From: Psychromonas marina
GTDB taxonomy: Bacteria; Pseudomonadota; Gammaproteobacteria; Enterobacterales; Psychromonadaceae
Direction of reading: 5' to 3'
DNA: 64,000 nt
NCBI RefSeq assembly: GCF_030161115.1
Contig: NZ_BSPQ01000025.1
Coordinates: 1-64,000, forward strand
In this document: piece after piece, positions 9,219 through 19,645 of the stretch
Layout: the number at the start of each line of letters is the position of its first letter
Numbering within the stretch: the stretch's first letter is position 1
Made by a program: the position numbers and the translations under genes
Notes under the pieces: model-generated
The model's database searches: none
The model's input: only the letters and a program-made list of their open reading frames with translations
What the model was told of the DNA's origin: nothing

Positions 9219-9821
9219 ATGGTATTAGTAACAAAACAAGCACCTGATTTTACTTCTGCAGCAGTACTGGGCAATGGCGAAATCGTAGATAACTTTAACT
9301 TTGCTGAATTTACTAAAGGTAAAGAAGCGGTTATCTTTTTCTACCCGCTTGATTTCACCTTTGTATGCCCTTCTGAATTAATCGCATTCGACAAACGTTT
9401 TGGTGAATTCCAAGCACGTGGCGTTGAAGTAATTGGCATCTCAATTGACTCTCAATTTTCTCATAACGCATGGCGTAATACAGCAATCAACGATGGCGGC
9501 ATCGGTGCAGTTCAATACCCACTAATTGCTGATGTTAAACATGAAATTTGTAAAGCATACGGCGTTGAATTTGAAGAAGCTGGCGTTGCACTACGTGGTT
9601 CTTTCTTAATTGATAAAAATGGTGTTGTACGTCATCAAGTCGTTAATGATCTTCCATTAGGTCGTAACGTTGATGAAATGTTACGTATGGTTGATGCACT
9701 ACAGTTCCATGAAGAACACGGTGAAGTTTGTCCTGCACAATGGGCAAAAGATAAAGCAGGCATGGATGCGTCACCAGCGGGTGTTGCAAAATACCTTGCA
9801 GCTAATGCAGACGACCTATAA
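9219..9821 (+). CDS. 2-Cys peroxiredoxin (AhpC/TSA family)
   Basis: A 200-residue thiol peroxidase that reduces hydrogen peroxide and organic hydroperoxides in the cytosol. The peroxidatic Cys50 is in FTFVCPSE and the resolving Cys171 in EVCPAQW, the typical 2-Cys pattern; Arg in LRGSFLID is also conserved. The GGIG segment (93-96) is present, but no YF motif is seen in the C-terminal tail, which would make it relatively resistant to over-oxidation (inference). The ATG at 9219 is chosen over an in-frame start at 9183 because of the AAAAAGGAAA ribosome site and the family N-terminus. No AhpF reductase is adjacent. A terminator follows. Confidence 0.93.
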   Translation: MVLVTKQAPDFTSAAVLGNGEIVDNFNFAEFTKGKEAVIFFYPLDFTFVCPSELIAFDKRFGEFQARGVEVIGISIDSQFSHNAWRNTAINDGGIGAVQYPLIADVKHEICKAYGVEFEEAGVALRGSFLIDKNGVVRHQVVNDLPLGRNVDEMLRMVDALQFHEEHGEVCPAQWAKDKAGMDASPAGVAKYLAANADDL

Positions 9822-9870
9822 TAAATAATAGTAATTAGCAGTTAGAAGCTAGTTTACTAGGCATATAAAA

Positions 9871-9904
9871 AGAGGTGAATATAAGAATATTCACCTCTTT
9901 TTTT
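9871..9904 (+). terminator. Bidirectional intrinsic terminator
   Basis: A 12-bp perfect stem (9871-9882 with 9887-9898), 4-nt loop, and a T-tract on the plus strand. A-residues before the stem give a T-tract on the minus strand too, so it can serve both the peroxiredoxin and the facing cytochrome gene. Confidence 0.88.
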
Positions 9905-9956
9905 GTACTCACAGAAAGCGATTGAAAACCGAAAAATTTATAGCCAGTTTTTAATA

Positions 9957-10265
9957 TTATTTCATTTCTGAGTAGTAAGCGGCCAAATCTGCCATATCTG
10001 CATCAGAAAGGGTCATAGCCTGTGGCACCATAATTGCTGACATGCCTCCTTTGCGCTGTCCTGATTTATAAGCCTTTAAAGAACTGACTAAATAAGGGGC
10101 TTTTTGTCCTTTTAAGTTAGGATAGATAGGTGCAATAGCAATCCCCTCAGCTCCATGACAGGTTGCACAAATGGTCGATTTAGCTTTACCAGCGGCGGCA
10201 TCACCGGCAGCAAATGCAAAACTTGGCAGAGCAATAATTAATGATGCGATTAATAGCTTTTTCAT
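9957..10265 (-). CDS. Small periplasmic class I cytochrome c
   Basis: A 102-residue secreted monohaem cytochrome c. A signal peptide (residues 1-19, cleavage near AFA-AGD) is followed by the haem motif CATCH at 33-37. Candidate Met axial ligands are in the [12 protein letters not shown] stretch. The C-terminal helix [15 protein letters not shown] is typical of the c5/c553/c4-half families. It probably shuttles electrons in the periplasm; its redox partners are not in the window. It is a single gene convergent with the peroxiredoxin. Confidence 0.85.
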   Translation of the reverse strand: MKKLLIASLIIALPSFAFAAGDAAAGKAKSTICATCHGAEGIAIAPIYPNLKGQKAPYLVSSLKAYKSGQRKGGMSAIMVPQAMTLSDADMADLAAYYSEMK

Positions 10266-10407
10266 AGAAATTCCCTTTTAAAAATTAAATATAAGTCAGT
10301 TTTAATTGTAACCCCTTCTATATTAATAAACACCAAGCAGTTCAAAATATGAACCTTTATATAAACAAAAAAAGGTAACTTAACAAACGACAAAGATAAG
10401 AGCACGA

Positions 10408-11037
10408 CTAACGAATATGATACACCTCGTTAATACTGTCTAAATTATCAAAACTAATTTTTAGGTCTTTTAATAAACCATCTTTCACTGAATAGATCAA
10501 ACCATGCACAGTCAATGCTTGGCCTCTCGCCCACGCTTCTTGAACACTAGTGGTATGACACACATTTTTTGCCTGTTCAATTACATTTAACTCGGTCAAA
10601 TAATTCAACCGCTGCTGCTCGCTCATCTGCTTAGTAAAATGAGCACTGTACTGAACATAGATATCTTTAATATTACGTAACCAACCATCAATCTGACCAA
10701 AGGACTGTTTTAGCATTGCAGCTTTGATACCACCACAATCGTAATGCCCTGTGACAATGATATGTTTCACCTTTAACACATCAACGGCATATTTTATGGC
10801 CGACATGCAGTTGAGATCAGTATGAATAACAAGGTTAGCAATATTACGATGTACAAATACATCACCGGGAAGAAGACCTAATAATTGATTAGCAGGTACG
10901 CGACTATCAGAACAACCAATCCACAAATACTCGGGAGACTGCTGATTAGCTAAGCGCGTAAAAAAACCTGGGTCTTCTTTATTAATTTGAATTGCCCATT
11001 GCACATTGTTTTTTAATAAATCATCTAATAGACTCAT
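10408..11037 (-). CDS. can: Beta-class carbonic anhydrase
   Basis: A 209-residue cytosolic zinc enzyme interconverting CO2 and bicarbonate. The zinc ligands Cys42, His98 and Cys101 and the Asp44-Arg46 dyad lie in CSDSRVPA and GHYDCGG, at the same positions as in E. coli Can. A good AGGAAA ribosome site precedes the ATG. Its start codon is only 27 bp from the divergent yheU start, so the two 5' regions are packed together. Confidence 0.93.
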   Translation of the reverse strand: MSLLDDLLKNNVQWAIQINKEDPGFFTRLANQQSPEYLWIGCSDSRVPANQLLGLLPGDVFVHRNIANLVIHTDLNCMSAIKYAVDVLKVKHIIVTGHYDCGGIKAAMLKQSFGQIDGWLRNIKDIYVQYSAHFTKQMSEQQRLNYLTELNVIEQAKNVCHTTSVQEAWARGQALTVHGLIYSVKDGLLKDLKISFDNLDSINEVYHIR

Positions 11038-11064
11038 ATTTTTTCCTACTTAAGTTGTCAATAA

Positions 11065-11295
11065 ATGCTTATTCCATACCAGTCTCTTGATAGTGAAACG
11101 CTATACAGTTTAATAGAATCTTTTATCCTACGTGAAGGGACAGATTACGGAGAGGCAGAAATATCACTTGAGAGTAAAAGCCAAAAAGTCCTAGAACAGG
11201 TCAAGGCGGGCAATGTACTTATCCTATATTCCGAGCATACAGAAAGTGTAACACTGATCAACAAACAACAATTTGATGCACAAACACAGGGGTAA
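11065..11295 (+). CDS. yheU: YheU family protein (UPF0270)
   Basis: A 76-residue cytosolic protein of unknown biochemical role. The start MLIPYQSLDSETL and the core ESFILREGTDYGE match E. coli YheU closely. In E. coli yheU also lies near crp, so the neighbourhood is conserved. No convincing Shine-Dalgarno sequence precedes the ATG, and any promoter must overlap the carbonic anhydrase 5' end. Confidence 0.88.
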   Translation: MLIPYQSLDSETLYSLIESFILREGTDYGEAEISLESKSQKVLEQVKAGNVLILYSEHTESVTLINKQQFDAQTQG

Positions 11296-11563
11296 TTGCT
11301 TGTAATCCAAACCAATCGGTGAAATTTAATTTATAAAATATAATATATTTAGATTAAAACAATCATTTCACCTTTTAAATTTTCTTGCTTTTTGACAAAG
11401 GTCTAATTTCTCAGTGAACATCGCCGGATAAATGTTATCGACGGCACGTAAAAAGAGATACAATCAATGTACTTATTTAATGACAGTACTGTCATTTTGC
11501 TCCTGTTGAAAGAATAACAACGAGAGATAGCCATTTAGCTATTCAATATATTAAGGAAGTAAC

Positions 11564-12202
11564 ATGATCATCACTAAGCCACAAACCGATCCGACATTAG
11601 AATGGTTTTTATCACATTGTCATACTCATAAATACCCAGCAAAAAGCATGCTAATCCATGCTGGTGAAAAAGCTGATACTTTATACTTCATTGTGAAAGG
11701 TTCTGTCGCGGTTGTTATCAAGGATGAAGAAGGCAAGGAGATGATTTTATCTTACCTAAATCAAGGTGATTTCTTAGGTGAGCTAGGTCTATTTGACAAA
11801 TCAGAAGACCCGATACGTAGTGCTTCTGTTAAAGCGAAATCACCATGTGAAGTCGCTGAAATTTCATATAAAAAATTCCAACAGTTAATCACTGTAAACC
11901 CTGAAATTTTAATGCGCCTATCAAACCAGATGGCAAATCGCTTGCAAATCACAAGTCAAAAAGTGGGTAACTTAGCATTTTTAGACGTAACAGGCCGCAT
12001 TGCAAACACGCTACTTGATCTTGCTAAGCAACCAGATGCGATGACGCACCCTGATGGTATGCAAATCAAAATCACACGCCAAGAGATTGGTCAAATTGTG
12101 GGCTGTTCACGCGAAACGGTTGGCCGAATCCTTAAGATGCTTGAAGAACAAGGTCTTATATCTGCACACGGTAAAACAATTGTGGTCTTTGGCACTCGCT
12201 AA
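11564..12202 (+). CDS. crp: cAMP receptor protein (CRP), global regulator
   Basis: A 212-residue cAMP-dependent activator/repressor. The cyclic-nucleotide domain has GELGLF (Glu73) and RSAS (Arg85-Ser86), which bind the ribose-phosphate. The C-terminal winged helix has [11 protein letters not shown], identical to the E. coli recognition helix, so operator specificity should be the TGTGA-N6-TCACA class. Compared with E. coli CRP it has two extra residues in the loop between GLF and Arg85 (DKSEDPI). It is monocistronic, with a 268-bp upstream region and a terminator behind. Confidence 0.96.
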   Translation: MIITKPQTDPTLEWFLSHCHTHKYPAKSMLIHAGEKADTLYFIVKGSVAVVIKDEEGKEMILSYLNQGDFLGELGLFDKSEDPIRSASVKAKSPCEVAEISYKKFQQLITVNPEILMRLSNQMANRLQITSQKVGNLAFLDVTGRIANTLLDLAKQPDAMTHPDGMQIKITRQEIGQIVGCSRETVGRILKMLEEQGLISAHGKTIVVFGTR

Positions 12203-12232
12203 ATCACAATAAACAACTTAAATTTACTCATA

Positions 12233-12256
12233 AACCGCACTTGTGCGGTTTTTTTT
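12233..12256 (+). terminator. Intrinsic terminator of crp
   Basis: An 8-bp GC-rich perfect stem (12233-12240 with 12243-12250) followed by a run of eight T residues, 30 nt after the crp stop. Confidence 0.88.
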
Positions 12257-12323
12257 CATTTATAGGACTAGAATAAAACAACACAAAACAATGTAAAATA
12301 AAAGTCACCATAAAGGAGTAGTC

Positions 12324-15179
12324 ATGCGGTCTTCCTCCAAAAAGAAATTTAGTTTACAGCTTCATATTATCTCACTCTTCACCATCTTAATTACAATCTC
12401 AGGTATTTCACTTGGTTGGTATAGTTATTCTCAGCTCAGCAAAAACATGATAAATTCCGGAAAAGTATTACTTAGCAACTCCAGTAAGGAGGTTGTAAAT
12501 AAAATTCACAAAGAAAGTGAACATATTTATACCATGCTAGAAATTGTTAACGCCTCAAATTTAACAGAACAAACGAGTAAAGAAGGGAAGATAGCGTCAT
12601 TACCGGTATTATCTGAAATGCTAATCGGTACGCCAAGTTTATCAGCACTCTTTGTCGCCTATCCAAATGATGATTTTTTTCTTTACCGTAAACTTAATTC
12701 AACAGTCATTTTAAAAAAATATAATGCCCCTCTCACTAGCTACTTTATGATGACATTACGCCAGTCAGAGCAAACTACCCATCAGTTTTATAATTCCGAA
12801 GGTTATTTACTAAAGGTGGTTGAAGACCCTAAATATAACTTACAAATTAAGCAACGCCCTTGGTATAGCAATGCTAAAAACAGTAATACCTACACCATTA
12901 CTGAAGCCTATCTATTCCATGCAAGTCAGGAATTTGGGGTAACATTAGCCATAGAAGATAAAAGTACCGGTGCAGTTATTGGGGCAGATTATACACTTGA
13001 TACATTATCAAAATTACTTCAGGAGTTTCGTGCTTACCCGAGTAGCCAGCGTATTGTTGTTGACCAACAAGAAAAAGTGATCGCTTATCAAAATACTGAT
13101 CTACTACTATCAAAGCAGGGGAAATTTGATACCTTCAAGTCTCTTTCAGATATCCACCTTCCGGAATTAAATTATGTTTTTGAGCATTACCAAGGGCAAC
13201 AAGAAAGCATCCTGTTCTCTTTCAATGGCGAAGACTGGTTAGCTAAAATAGACAACATCTCCTCCTATAATAATTTAATGCTATTACAACTAGTTAAAAC
13301 AAAAGAATTATTATCCGATGCTTATAGCTTACGCTTTCAAAGCGTATTGATCACACTGCTTATTATTTTAGCGACATTGCCCATCGCTTGGTATTTTGCA
13401 CGATTATTAACGGCGCCAATTAGTGGCTTAACAAAAGATCTTCAAAAAATTAAAAACTTTGATTTTACTGAAAAGATAACAACAAAAACGCCGATCAAGG
13501 AGATTGCCGATCTTATCTCTGTTACCAATAGTATGAAAGATACTATATCTCACTTTCAAAATTTGTCTGCATCACTGGTGAGTAAACAAAGCACCAAACA
13601 GTTGCTTAGTAAAATTAGCAATGAGTGCAATAATATCCCTAATTGTCAGGGCACTATTATTATCCTGAACCAAAAAGAACAGTGCCAAATACAACATTGT
13701 TCTTTAAATAATCTTAATGATTCAGAAAATATGCAACTTAAAAAGCAACTTGAGACACTTTCGCTATCCTGCGAAAAATTACAAAAGGATGCGCAAACTC
13801 ATATTATTCCTGATGAAATTACCCAGATACTTAATGGTTGGATAGATCAAACACTTTCACTTGGCTGGCAATTAGTCACAATGAAAAATAGATCCGGCAC
13901 CAATATAGGCTTGATCGCGGTATTAGAATCACAAATAAAGCCATTGAACAAAGGAAAGTTAAAATATGCACAGGCTATTGCAAGTTTTTCAGCTTTATCC
14001 ATTCAGAGTCAACAACTACTTGCAGATCAAAAACAGCTATTAGAAAGTTTTATTCTGCTTATCGCTGGTGCAATCGATAGTAAATCACCTTATACCGGTG
14101 GGCATTGTGCACGCGTCCCCGAGCTAACTAAGATGCTATCTCGCGCGGCTTGTGAAGATCAAGGTGCCTATCACTCATTTAACTTAAATGAAGAGCAATG
14201 GGAAGAGTTACATATCGCTGCTTGGTTACATGATTGTGGCAAAATCATTACACCTGAATATGTAGTGGATAAAGCGACTAAATTGGAAACAATTTATGAT
14301 CGTCTCAATGAAATAAGAATGCGCTTTGAACTATTAAAGAGTGAAGCACAAAAAACCTACTGGAAAGGTTTGGCTGAAAATGGCAATAAAGAACAACTGC
14401 TAGCACAACGAGACAAACGACTTGCTCTGCTTGATGAAGAGTTTGAATTTGTTGCACAGTGTAATCTTGGCAGTGAATTTATGTCTACGGATAAAGTGGT
14501 ACGATTACAAACTATCGCTAACCGCACTTGGACAAGAACACTCAACAACAAAATAGGACTAGCACCTCATCAAGTTGAAAAAATAGCGGAGAGTACACTG
14601 CCTGCTCAAGAATACCTATTATCCGATAAAAGTGAACACCTCGTTAAAAGTGATAATGCAGAGCTGACGGAACCAGGTAATAAATGGGGCTTTAGAATGG
14701 ACACACCAGAATATCGCTTCAATCGTGGTGAGCTTTATAACCTATCGATAAAACGTGGCACATTAACGCCCGAGGACCGATTCATTATTAATGGTCATAT
14801 GGTGCATACCATTGTTATGTTATCGCAACTTCCATTTCCAGAGCACCTGCAAGACATTCCCACTATTGCGGGCGGTCATCACGAAAAAATGGATGGTACC
14901 GGTTATCCGCGTAAAATAGTAGCTTCAGAGCTTCCTTTGACAGCAAGAATGATGGTGATAGCCGATATATTTGAGGCGCTTACTGCTTCTGATCGACCTT
15001 ATAAAGAGCAAAAGACACTAAGCCAAGCAATTACCATCATGAGCTTTATGGTAAAAGAAGATCACATCGATCCTGAACTGTTTAAACTATTTTTAACCTC
15101 TGGGGTGTACTTGGATTATGCAAAACAGTATTTATCTGCGGAGCAAATAGATGAGGTTGATTTAGGTTTATATTTGTAG
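12324..15179 (+). CDS. Membrane HD-GYP domain protein, probable cyclic-di-GMP phosphodiesterase
   Basis: A 951-residue inner-membrane sensor. Transmembrane helix about 13-33, periplasmic Cache-like sensor about 35-335, helix about 338-360, HAMP about 360-412, a GAF-like region about 415-565, then HD-GYP. Catalytic signatures are intact: HD at 636-637 (LHDCGK) and HHEKMDGTGYP at 852-862. Intact HD-GYP proteins hydrolyse cyclic di-GMP. The stretch between the HD pair and the HHE motif is about 215 residues, far longer than in standard HD-GYP domains, and includes a charged helical segment (655-710). The ligand is unknown. It has a good GGAG ribosome site and stands as a single gene after crp, separated by a terminator. 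Confidence 0.88.
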   Translation: MRSSSKKKFSLQLHIISLFTILITISGISLGWYSYSQLSKNMINSGKVLLSNSSKEVVNKIHKESEHIYTMLEIVNASNLTEQTSKEGKIASLPVLSEMLIGTPSLSALFVAYPNDDFFLYRKLNSTVILKKYNAPLTSYFMMTLRQSEQTTHQFYNSEGYLLKVVEDPKYNLQIKQRPWYSNAKNSNTYTITEAYLFHASQEFGVTLAIEDKSTGAVIGADYTLDTLSKLLQEFRAYPSSQRIVVDQQEKVIAYQNTDLLLSKQGKFDTFKSLSDIHLPELNYVFEHYQGQQESILFSFNGEDWLAKIDNISSYNNLMLLQLVKTKELLSDAYSLRFQSVLITLLIILATLPIAWYFARLLTAPISGLTKDLQKIKNFDFTEKITTKTPIKEIADLISVTNSMKDTISHFQNLSASLVSKQSTKQLLSKISNECNNIPNCQGTIIILNQKEQCQIQHCSLNNLNDSENMQLKKQLETLSLSCEKLQKDAQTHIIPDEITQILNGWIDQTLSLGWQLVTMKNRSGTNIGLIAVLESQIKPLNKGKLKYAQAIASFSALSIQSQQLLADQKQLLESFILLIAGAIDSKSPYTGGHCARVPELTKMLSRAACEDQGAYHSFNLNEEQWEELHIAAWLHDCGKIITPEYVVDKATKLETIYDRLNEIRMRFELLKSEAQKTYWKGLAENGNKEQLLAQRDKRLALLDEEFEFVAQCNLGSEFMSTDKVVRLQTIANRTWTRTLNNKIGLAPHQVEKIAESTLPAQEYLLSDKSEHLVKSDNAELTEPGNKWGFRMDTPEYRFNRGELYNLSIKRGTLTPEDRFIINGHMVHTIVMLSQLPFPEHLQDIPTIAGGHHEKMDGTGYPRKIVASELPLTARMMVIADIFEALTASDRPYKEQKTLSQAITIMSFMVKEDHIDPELFKLFLTSGVYLDYAKQYLSAEQIDEVDLGLYL

Positions 15180-15227
15180 TGAAGTGTTTTAGGTTTATAT
15201 CTATATAGGCTAATAATCAGAAACAAA

Positions 15228-15253
15228 AAAGGCGTGATTTAATCACGCCTTTT
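15228..15253. terminator. Bidirectional terminator between the HD-GYP gene and recA
   Basis: A 10-bp stem (15228-15237 with 15243-15252) with flanking A and T runs on both sides. It lies between the convergent ends of the HD-GYP gene and recA. Confidence 0.85.
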
Positions 15254-15277
15254 ACTGCTCATCGCTAAAAGTGTTTC

Positions 15278-16330
15278 TTATAGCTCTTCAGCAACTTCAT
15301 CTTCTTTAGCTAATGCTTTTTCAACATCTTCTGGCTTCGCTAGTAAGATTTCACGCAGCTTCTTATCTAATTCTGCAGCTTGTTCTGGGTGCTCAGCAAA
15401 ATGCTTACATGCATTGCTCTTACCTTGGCCAATTTTAGCACCGTTGTATGAGTACCAAGAACCGGCTTTTTCAACAAGTTCATTTTTCACACCAAGGTCG
15501 ATTAACTCGCCATGGTTATTGATACCTTCACCATATAAAATTTGGAATTCAGCTTGTTTGAATGGTGGTGAAACTTTGTTTTTAACCACTTTCACACGTG
15601 TTTCATTACCAACAATCTCATCACCATTTTTCACCGCGCCAATACGACGAATATCTAAACGTACTGATGCATAGAATTTAAGTGCATTACCGCCAGTCGT
15701 GGTTTCTGGATTACCAAACATCACACCAATCTTCATACGAATTTGGTTAATGAAGATACACATCGTGTTTGTTTGCTTAATGTTACCCGTTAACTTACGC
15801 AGTGCTTGCGACATTAAACGAGCTTGAAGCCCCATATGTGAGTCTCCCATGTCACCTTCAATTTCAGCTTTTGGTGTTAATGCTGCAACTGAATCGACAA
15901 TCACAACACCTACCGCACCAGAGCGAACTAACATGTCACAAATCTCTAACGCTTGCTCACCGGTATCCGGCTGAGAAATAAGGAGTTCTTCAATATTAAC
16001 GCCGAGCTTCTTCGCATAGATAGGATCAAGTGCATGCTCTGCATCGATGAATGCACAGGTTTTACCCTGTTTTTGTGCTTGAGCAATAACTTGTAATGTT
16101 AACGTTGTTTTACCTGAACTTTCAGGACCATAGATCTCAACAACACGACCATATGGTAAACCACCTATGCCGAGCGCCACATCTAAGCCTAATGAGCCAG
16201 TAGAAACAGCATCAATCTCAAGTGAAGCCGCACCATCACCTAAACGCATAATAGAACCTTTACCAAACTGTTTCTCAATTTGACCAAGTGCTGCTGCTAA
16301 TGCTTTATCTTTGTTTTTATCCTGACTCAT
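15278..16330 (-). CDS. recA: RecA recombinase
   Basis: A 350-residue ATP-dependent recombinase and LexA co-protease. The Walker A motif GPESSGKT is at 68-75 and the L2-loop region [20 protein letters not shown] is intact. The tail is acidic (EDEVAEEL). A LexA box at 16380-16399 lies 50 bp before the start, so the gene is SOS-controlled. recX, which often follows recA, is absent; a terminator comes directly after. pncC lies upstream, as in E. coli. Confidence 0.98.
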   Translation of the reverse strand: MSQDKNKDKALAAALGQIEKQFGKGSIMRLGDGAASLEIDAVSTGSLGLDVALGIGGLPYGRVVEIYGPESSGKTTLTLQVIAQAQKQGKTCAFIDAEHALDPIYAKKLGVNIEELLISQPDTGEQALEICDMLVRSGAVGVVIVDSVAALTPKAEIEGDMGDSHMGLQARLMSQALRKLTGNIKQTNTMCIFINQIRMKIGVMFGNPETTTGGNALKFYASVRLDIRRIGAVKNGDEIVGNETRVKVVKNKVSPPFKQAEFQILYGEGINNHGELIDLGVKNELVEKAGSWYSYNGAKIGQGKSNACKHFAEHPEQAAELDKKLREILLAKPEDVEKALAKEDEVAEEL

Positions 16331-16379
16331 ATTATCTCCAGATAATGTATTTTCTATTTAACTGTTTATGCAACCAGTA

Positions 16380-16399
16380 TACTGCTGATTTATACAGTA
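16380..16399 (-). promoter_or_regulatory. LexA (SOS) box of recA
   Basis: The 20-bp site has the form TACTG-N10-CAGTA, matching the gammaproteobacterial LexA consensus CTG-N10-CAG with symmetric flanks. It is centred about 60 bp upstream of the recA start codon, where it would cover the promoter. Confidence 0.88.
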
Positions 16400-16494
16400 T
16401 CAAGTTATATTTAAATATTATTCAATAATTGTCACCTGAGCGACAGCGAAACATCACACCCTATAAATACCTCTCATAGGGTGGTGTATAAATA

Positions 16495-16983
16495 CTAAAT
16501 GATGTCGATTAAACCACTTAATGCTAAGCGAATTGCTTGTGTACGCACTTCACTCCGATCACCAACAAATAAGTAGGTTTCTGTTTTTTCACCACCATGT
16601 GCGTTGTACCATGAGAAGCAAACGGTACCAACAGGTTTCTCTTCGCTACCGCCACCTGGACCAGCAATGCCGCTAATCGCAACGCAAATATCTGCTTCAG
16701 AGAGTTTGACCGCATTAATTGCCATCTCTTTGACAACTTGCTCCGATACCGCACCGTGTTTATCAATGAGTACCTTATCTACCTCTAACATTTGCATTTT
16801 TGCATCATTACTATAGGTAATAAAGCTGCGGTCGAACCACAGTGAACTTCCAGAAATTTCCGTAATAGCGTATGCTACTCCTCCGCCAGTACAAGATTCT
16901 GCAGTGGCAGCGACTAAGCCGGCTTGAGTGAGTTTATCACCTAATAGTTGTGCTAATTCTTGTACGGTTTTTTCAGTAAACAT
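16495..16983 (-). CDS. pncC: Nicotinamide-nucleotide amidase (CinA C-terminal family)
   Basis: A 162-residue stand-alone CinA-C domain enzyme that deamidates nicotinamide mononucleotide in NAD salvage. Family motifs ATAESCTGGGVAYAITEISGS (split here as ATAESCTGGG and ITEISGSS) near 26-47 and ISGIAGPGGGSEEKPVGTV near 104-122 are intact. It sits upstream of recA with about 165 bp between and is divergent from mutS across 55 bp. Because of the LexA box, recA has its own promoter. Confidence 0.92.
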   Translation of the reverse strand: MFTEKTVQELAQLLGDKLTQAGLVAATAESCTGGGVAYAITEISGSSLWFDRSFITYSNDAKMQMLEVDKVLIDKHGAVSEQVVKEMAINAVKLSEADICVAISGIAGPGGGSEEKPVGTVCFSWYNAHGGEKTETYLFVGDRSEVRTQAIRLALSGLIDII

Positions 16984-17038
16984 AAGTTTTCTCCCATAGG
17001 TTCATCGATTAGAGCCAACAGTTATTAAGTGTATTTAT

Positions 17039-19606
17039 ATGAAACCAACTGCGCAACAACTAAAACAACATACGCCGATGATGCAACAGTACCTAACTAT
17101 CAAAAGCGAGATCCCCGACACATTAATGTTTTATCGGATGGGCGATTTTTATGAGCTGTTTTTTGATGATGCACGAAAAGCATCACAACTGCTTGGTATT
17201 TCGCTCACCCAGCGAGGCAAAACGGGTGGTAATGCCATACCAATGGCGGGTGTGCCATATCATAGTGTAGAAGGGTATTTAGCAAAGCTAATCAACCTAG
17301 GTGAGTCAGTTGCAATTGTTGAACAAATTGGTGACCCAGCGACCAGTAAAGGACCAGTTGAACGTAAAATCGTACGTATTATTACACCTGGTACGATTAC
17401 CGATGAGGCATTGCTTGATGATAGGCATGACAATCTATTATGCGCAGTTTATCAGGCGCAGAATAGCTTTGGCATCGCATCACTTGATATCGGTAGTGGC
17501 CGTTTTATTGTTAATCAATTTCAACATACTGAAACACTGCAAGCAGAGCTACAACGTTTAAACCCTGCTGAGTTACTTTACCCAGATAACTTCGAATATG
17601 TTGAACTGATCGAACACCTGCAAACGATTCGCCGCCGCCCTGAATGGGAGTTTGAACTAAGTACTGCACGTAAGACTCTCAACCAACAATTTGGCACTAA
17701 AGATTTAATTGGTTTTGGCGTAGAGCAAGCTGAAATTGCACTTTGTGCTGCTGGGGCACTGCTGCAATATATTAAAGATACACAGCGTACCAACCTGCCA
17801 CATCTGCAATCGATTAAGTTAGAGCAGAATATCGATAGCGTTATTTTAGATGCAGCAACACGTAAAAATTTAGAGTTAACACAGAACCTAGCAGGTGGCT
17901 TCGATAATACCTTAGCAGAAGTCTTAGATCACACTGTCACCCCAATGGGTAGTCGTTTATTAAAGCGTTGGATCCACCAACCTATTCGCAATGTGAATAT
18001 TCTTAATTATCGCCAAACGATGATTCAAACGTTAATAGACTTGGATCTTAATGCCCCGCTTTCTGAACCTTTGAAGCAAATTGGCGATATTGAACGTGTT
18101 ATTGCACGTTTGGCACTGCGCTCAGCACGCCCACGTGATTTAACGCGACTTCGCACCGCTTTCTCATTGCTACCTGAATTACAACACCTGATTACAGAGT
18201 TACCAAAAGAACTGGTTAGCAATCTCAGTAAAGAGATGGGTAATTATCCTGAATTATTGGCACTGCTTGAAAAAGCGGTAATCGATAATCCACCGGTCAT
18301 TATTCGTGATGGTGGTGTCATCAAAGAAGGTTACAACGCAGAGTTGGATCAATGGCGTAACCTTGCCAAAGGGGCAACGGATTACCTTGAAAAATTAGAG
18401 CTACGAGAACGCGAAACAACAGGCATTACAACACTGAAAGTGGGTTATAACCGTGTACATGGTTATTATATCGAAACCAGTCGTAATGTCGCCGACCAAG
18501 TTCCTGCACATTATGTACGCCGTCAAACCTTGAAGAATACTGAACGTTATATTATTGCTGAATTAAAAGAGCATGAAGATAAAGTGCTTTCAAGCCAAGG
18601 CAAAGCGCTTGCTCTTGAGAAAAAACTGTATGAGGGCTTGATTGAGCAATTAATGCCTTACCTGCAGCAGTTACAATTTACCGCACAATCATTAGCGGAA
18701 CTGGATGTATTAAACACACTAGCAGAGCGTGCATTAACGCTTAATTATGTGCGTCCTGAATTACAGAGTGAGCGTGGCATCTATATTGAGGAAGGCCGTC
18801 ACCCTGTCGTTGAACAAGTGAATAAAACCCCCTTTATTGCTAATCCAGTAGCGCTCAATGATCAACGCCGAATGCTGATTATTACCGGCCCTAACATGGG
18901 TGGTAAATCAACCTATATGCGTCAAGTTGCGTTGATGGTATTAATGGCACATATCGGTAGTTTTATCCCAGCACAAAGTGCCAAAATAGGTCCTGTGGAT
19001 AGAATTTTCACTCGTATCGGTGCATCAGATGATCTTGCGAGTGGTCGTTCAACGTTCATGGTTGAGATGACTGAAACGGCTAATATTTTACACAACGCAA
19101 CACAAAATAGCCTAGTGTTGATGGATGAGATTGGCCGTGGTACCAGTACCTTTGATGGTTTATCTCTAGCATGGGCTTGTGCAGAACAACTGGCTGAGAA
19201 AATTCAAGCTTACACCCTATTTGCGACGCACTACTTTGAGTTAACATCATTACCAGAAACTATCCCGGAGTTAGTGAATGTTCACCTTGATGCTGTTGAA
19301 CATGGTGACAGTATTGCTTTTTTACATGCGGTTCAAGAAGGCGCTGCTAATAAGAGTTATGGTTTGCAGGTGGCGTCATTGGCGGGTGTGCCAAGTGAAG
19401 TGGTTAAGAATGCGAAATATAAATTGCAGCAGTTAGAGCTTGGTTCACAACAAAAGGTCACTCAGCAGGCACAACAACTCAGCTTACCGATGGTTGAGGT
19501 TGAAACAAACCCAGCCCTGACATTGCTAGCAAGCATTGATCCCGATGATTTATCACCGAAACAAGCACTGGCGTTGTTATATCAACTAAAAGAGACAAGT
19601 ATTTAA
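17039..19606 (+). CDS. mutS: DNA mismatch repair protein MutS
   Basis: An 855-residue mismatch-recognition ATPase. The N-terminal mismatch-binding motif [10 protein letters not shown] (about 37-46) contains the Phe-X-Glu wedge. The Walker A motif [13 protein letters not shown] is near 619-631, followed by [12 protein letters not shown] and the FATHYFEL segment. Its length fits E. coli MutS (853), and the C-terminal [17 protein letters not shown] tetramerisation helix is present. The recA-pncC-mutS neighbourhood is common in gammaproteobacteria. Confidence 0.97.
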   Translation: MKPTAQQLKQHTPMMQQYLTIKSEIPDTLMFYRMGDFYELFFDDARKASQLLGISLTQRGKTGGNAIPMAGVPYHSVEGYLAKLINLGESVAIVEQIGDPATSKGPVERKIVRIITPGTITDEALLDDRHDNLLCAVYQAQNSFGIASLDIGSGRFIVNQFQHTETLQAELQRLNPAELLYPDNFEYVELIEHLQTIRRRPEWEFELSTARKTLNQQFGTKDLIGFGVEQAEIALCAAGALLQYIKDTQRTNLPHLQSIKLEQNIDSVILDAATRKNLELTQNLAGGFDNTLAEVLDHTVTPMGSRLLKRWIHQPIRNVNILNYRQTMIQTLIDLDLNAPLSEPLKQIGDIERVIARLALRSARPRDLTRLRTAFSLLPELQHLITELPKELVSNLSKEMGNYPELLALLEKAVIDNPPVIIRDGGVIKEGYNAELDQWRNLAKGATDYLEKLELRERETTGITTLKVGYNRVHGYYIETSRNVADQVPAHYVRRQTLKNTERYIIAELKEHEDKVLSSQGKALALEKKLYEGLIEQLMPYLQQLQFTAQSLAELDVLNTLAERALTLNYVRPELQSERGIYIEEGRHPVVEQVNKTPFIANPVALNDQRRMLIITGPNMGGKSTYMRQVALMVLMAHIGSFIPAQSAKIGPVDRIFTRIGASDDLASGRSTFMVEMTETANILHNATQNSLVLMDEIGRGTSTFDGLSLAWACAEQLAEKIQAYTLFATHYFELTSLPETIPELVNVHLDAVEHGDSIAFLHAVQEGAANKSYGLQVASLAGVPSEVVKNAKYKLQQLELGSQQKVTQQAQQLSLPMVEVETNPALTLLASIDPDDLSPKQALALLYQLKETSI

Positions 19607-19615
19607 CGCTTACTT

Positions 19616-19638
19616 CCCCAAGGTTAAACACCTTGGGG
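19616..19638. terminator. Hairpin between mutS and the MazG-like gene
   Basis: A 9-bp perfect stem CCCCAAGGT with ACCTTGGGG (19616-19624 and 19630-19638) begins 10 nt after the mutS stop. It lacks a T-tract, so termination is plausible but not certain. Confidence 0.5.
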
Positions 19639-19645
19639 ATTCACT

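Noticed and set aside
11296-11563. CRP autoregulatory site upstream of crp
   Set aside because: I saw no TGTGA-N6-TCACA match good enough to report; a matrix scan would be needed to decide.
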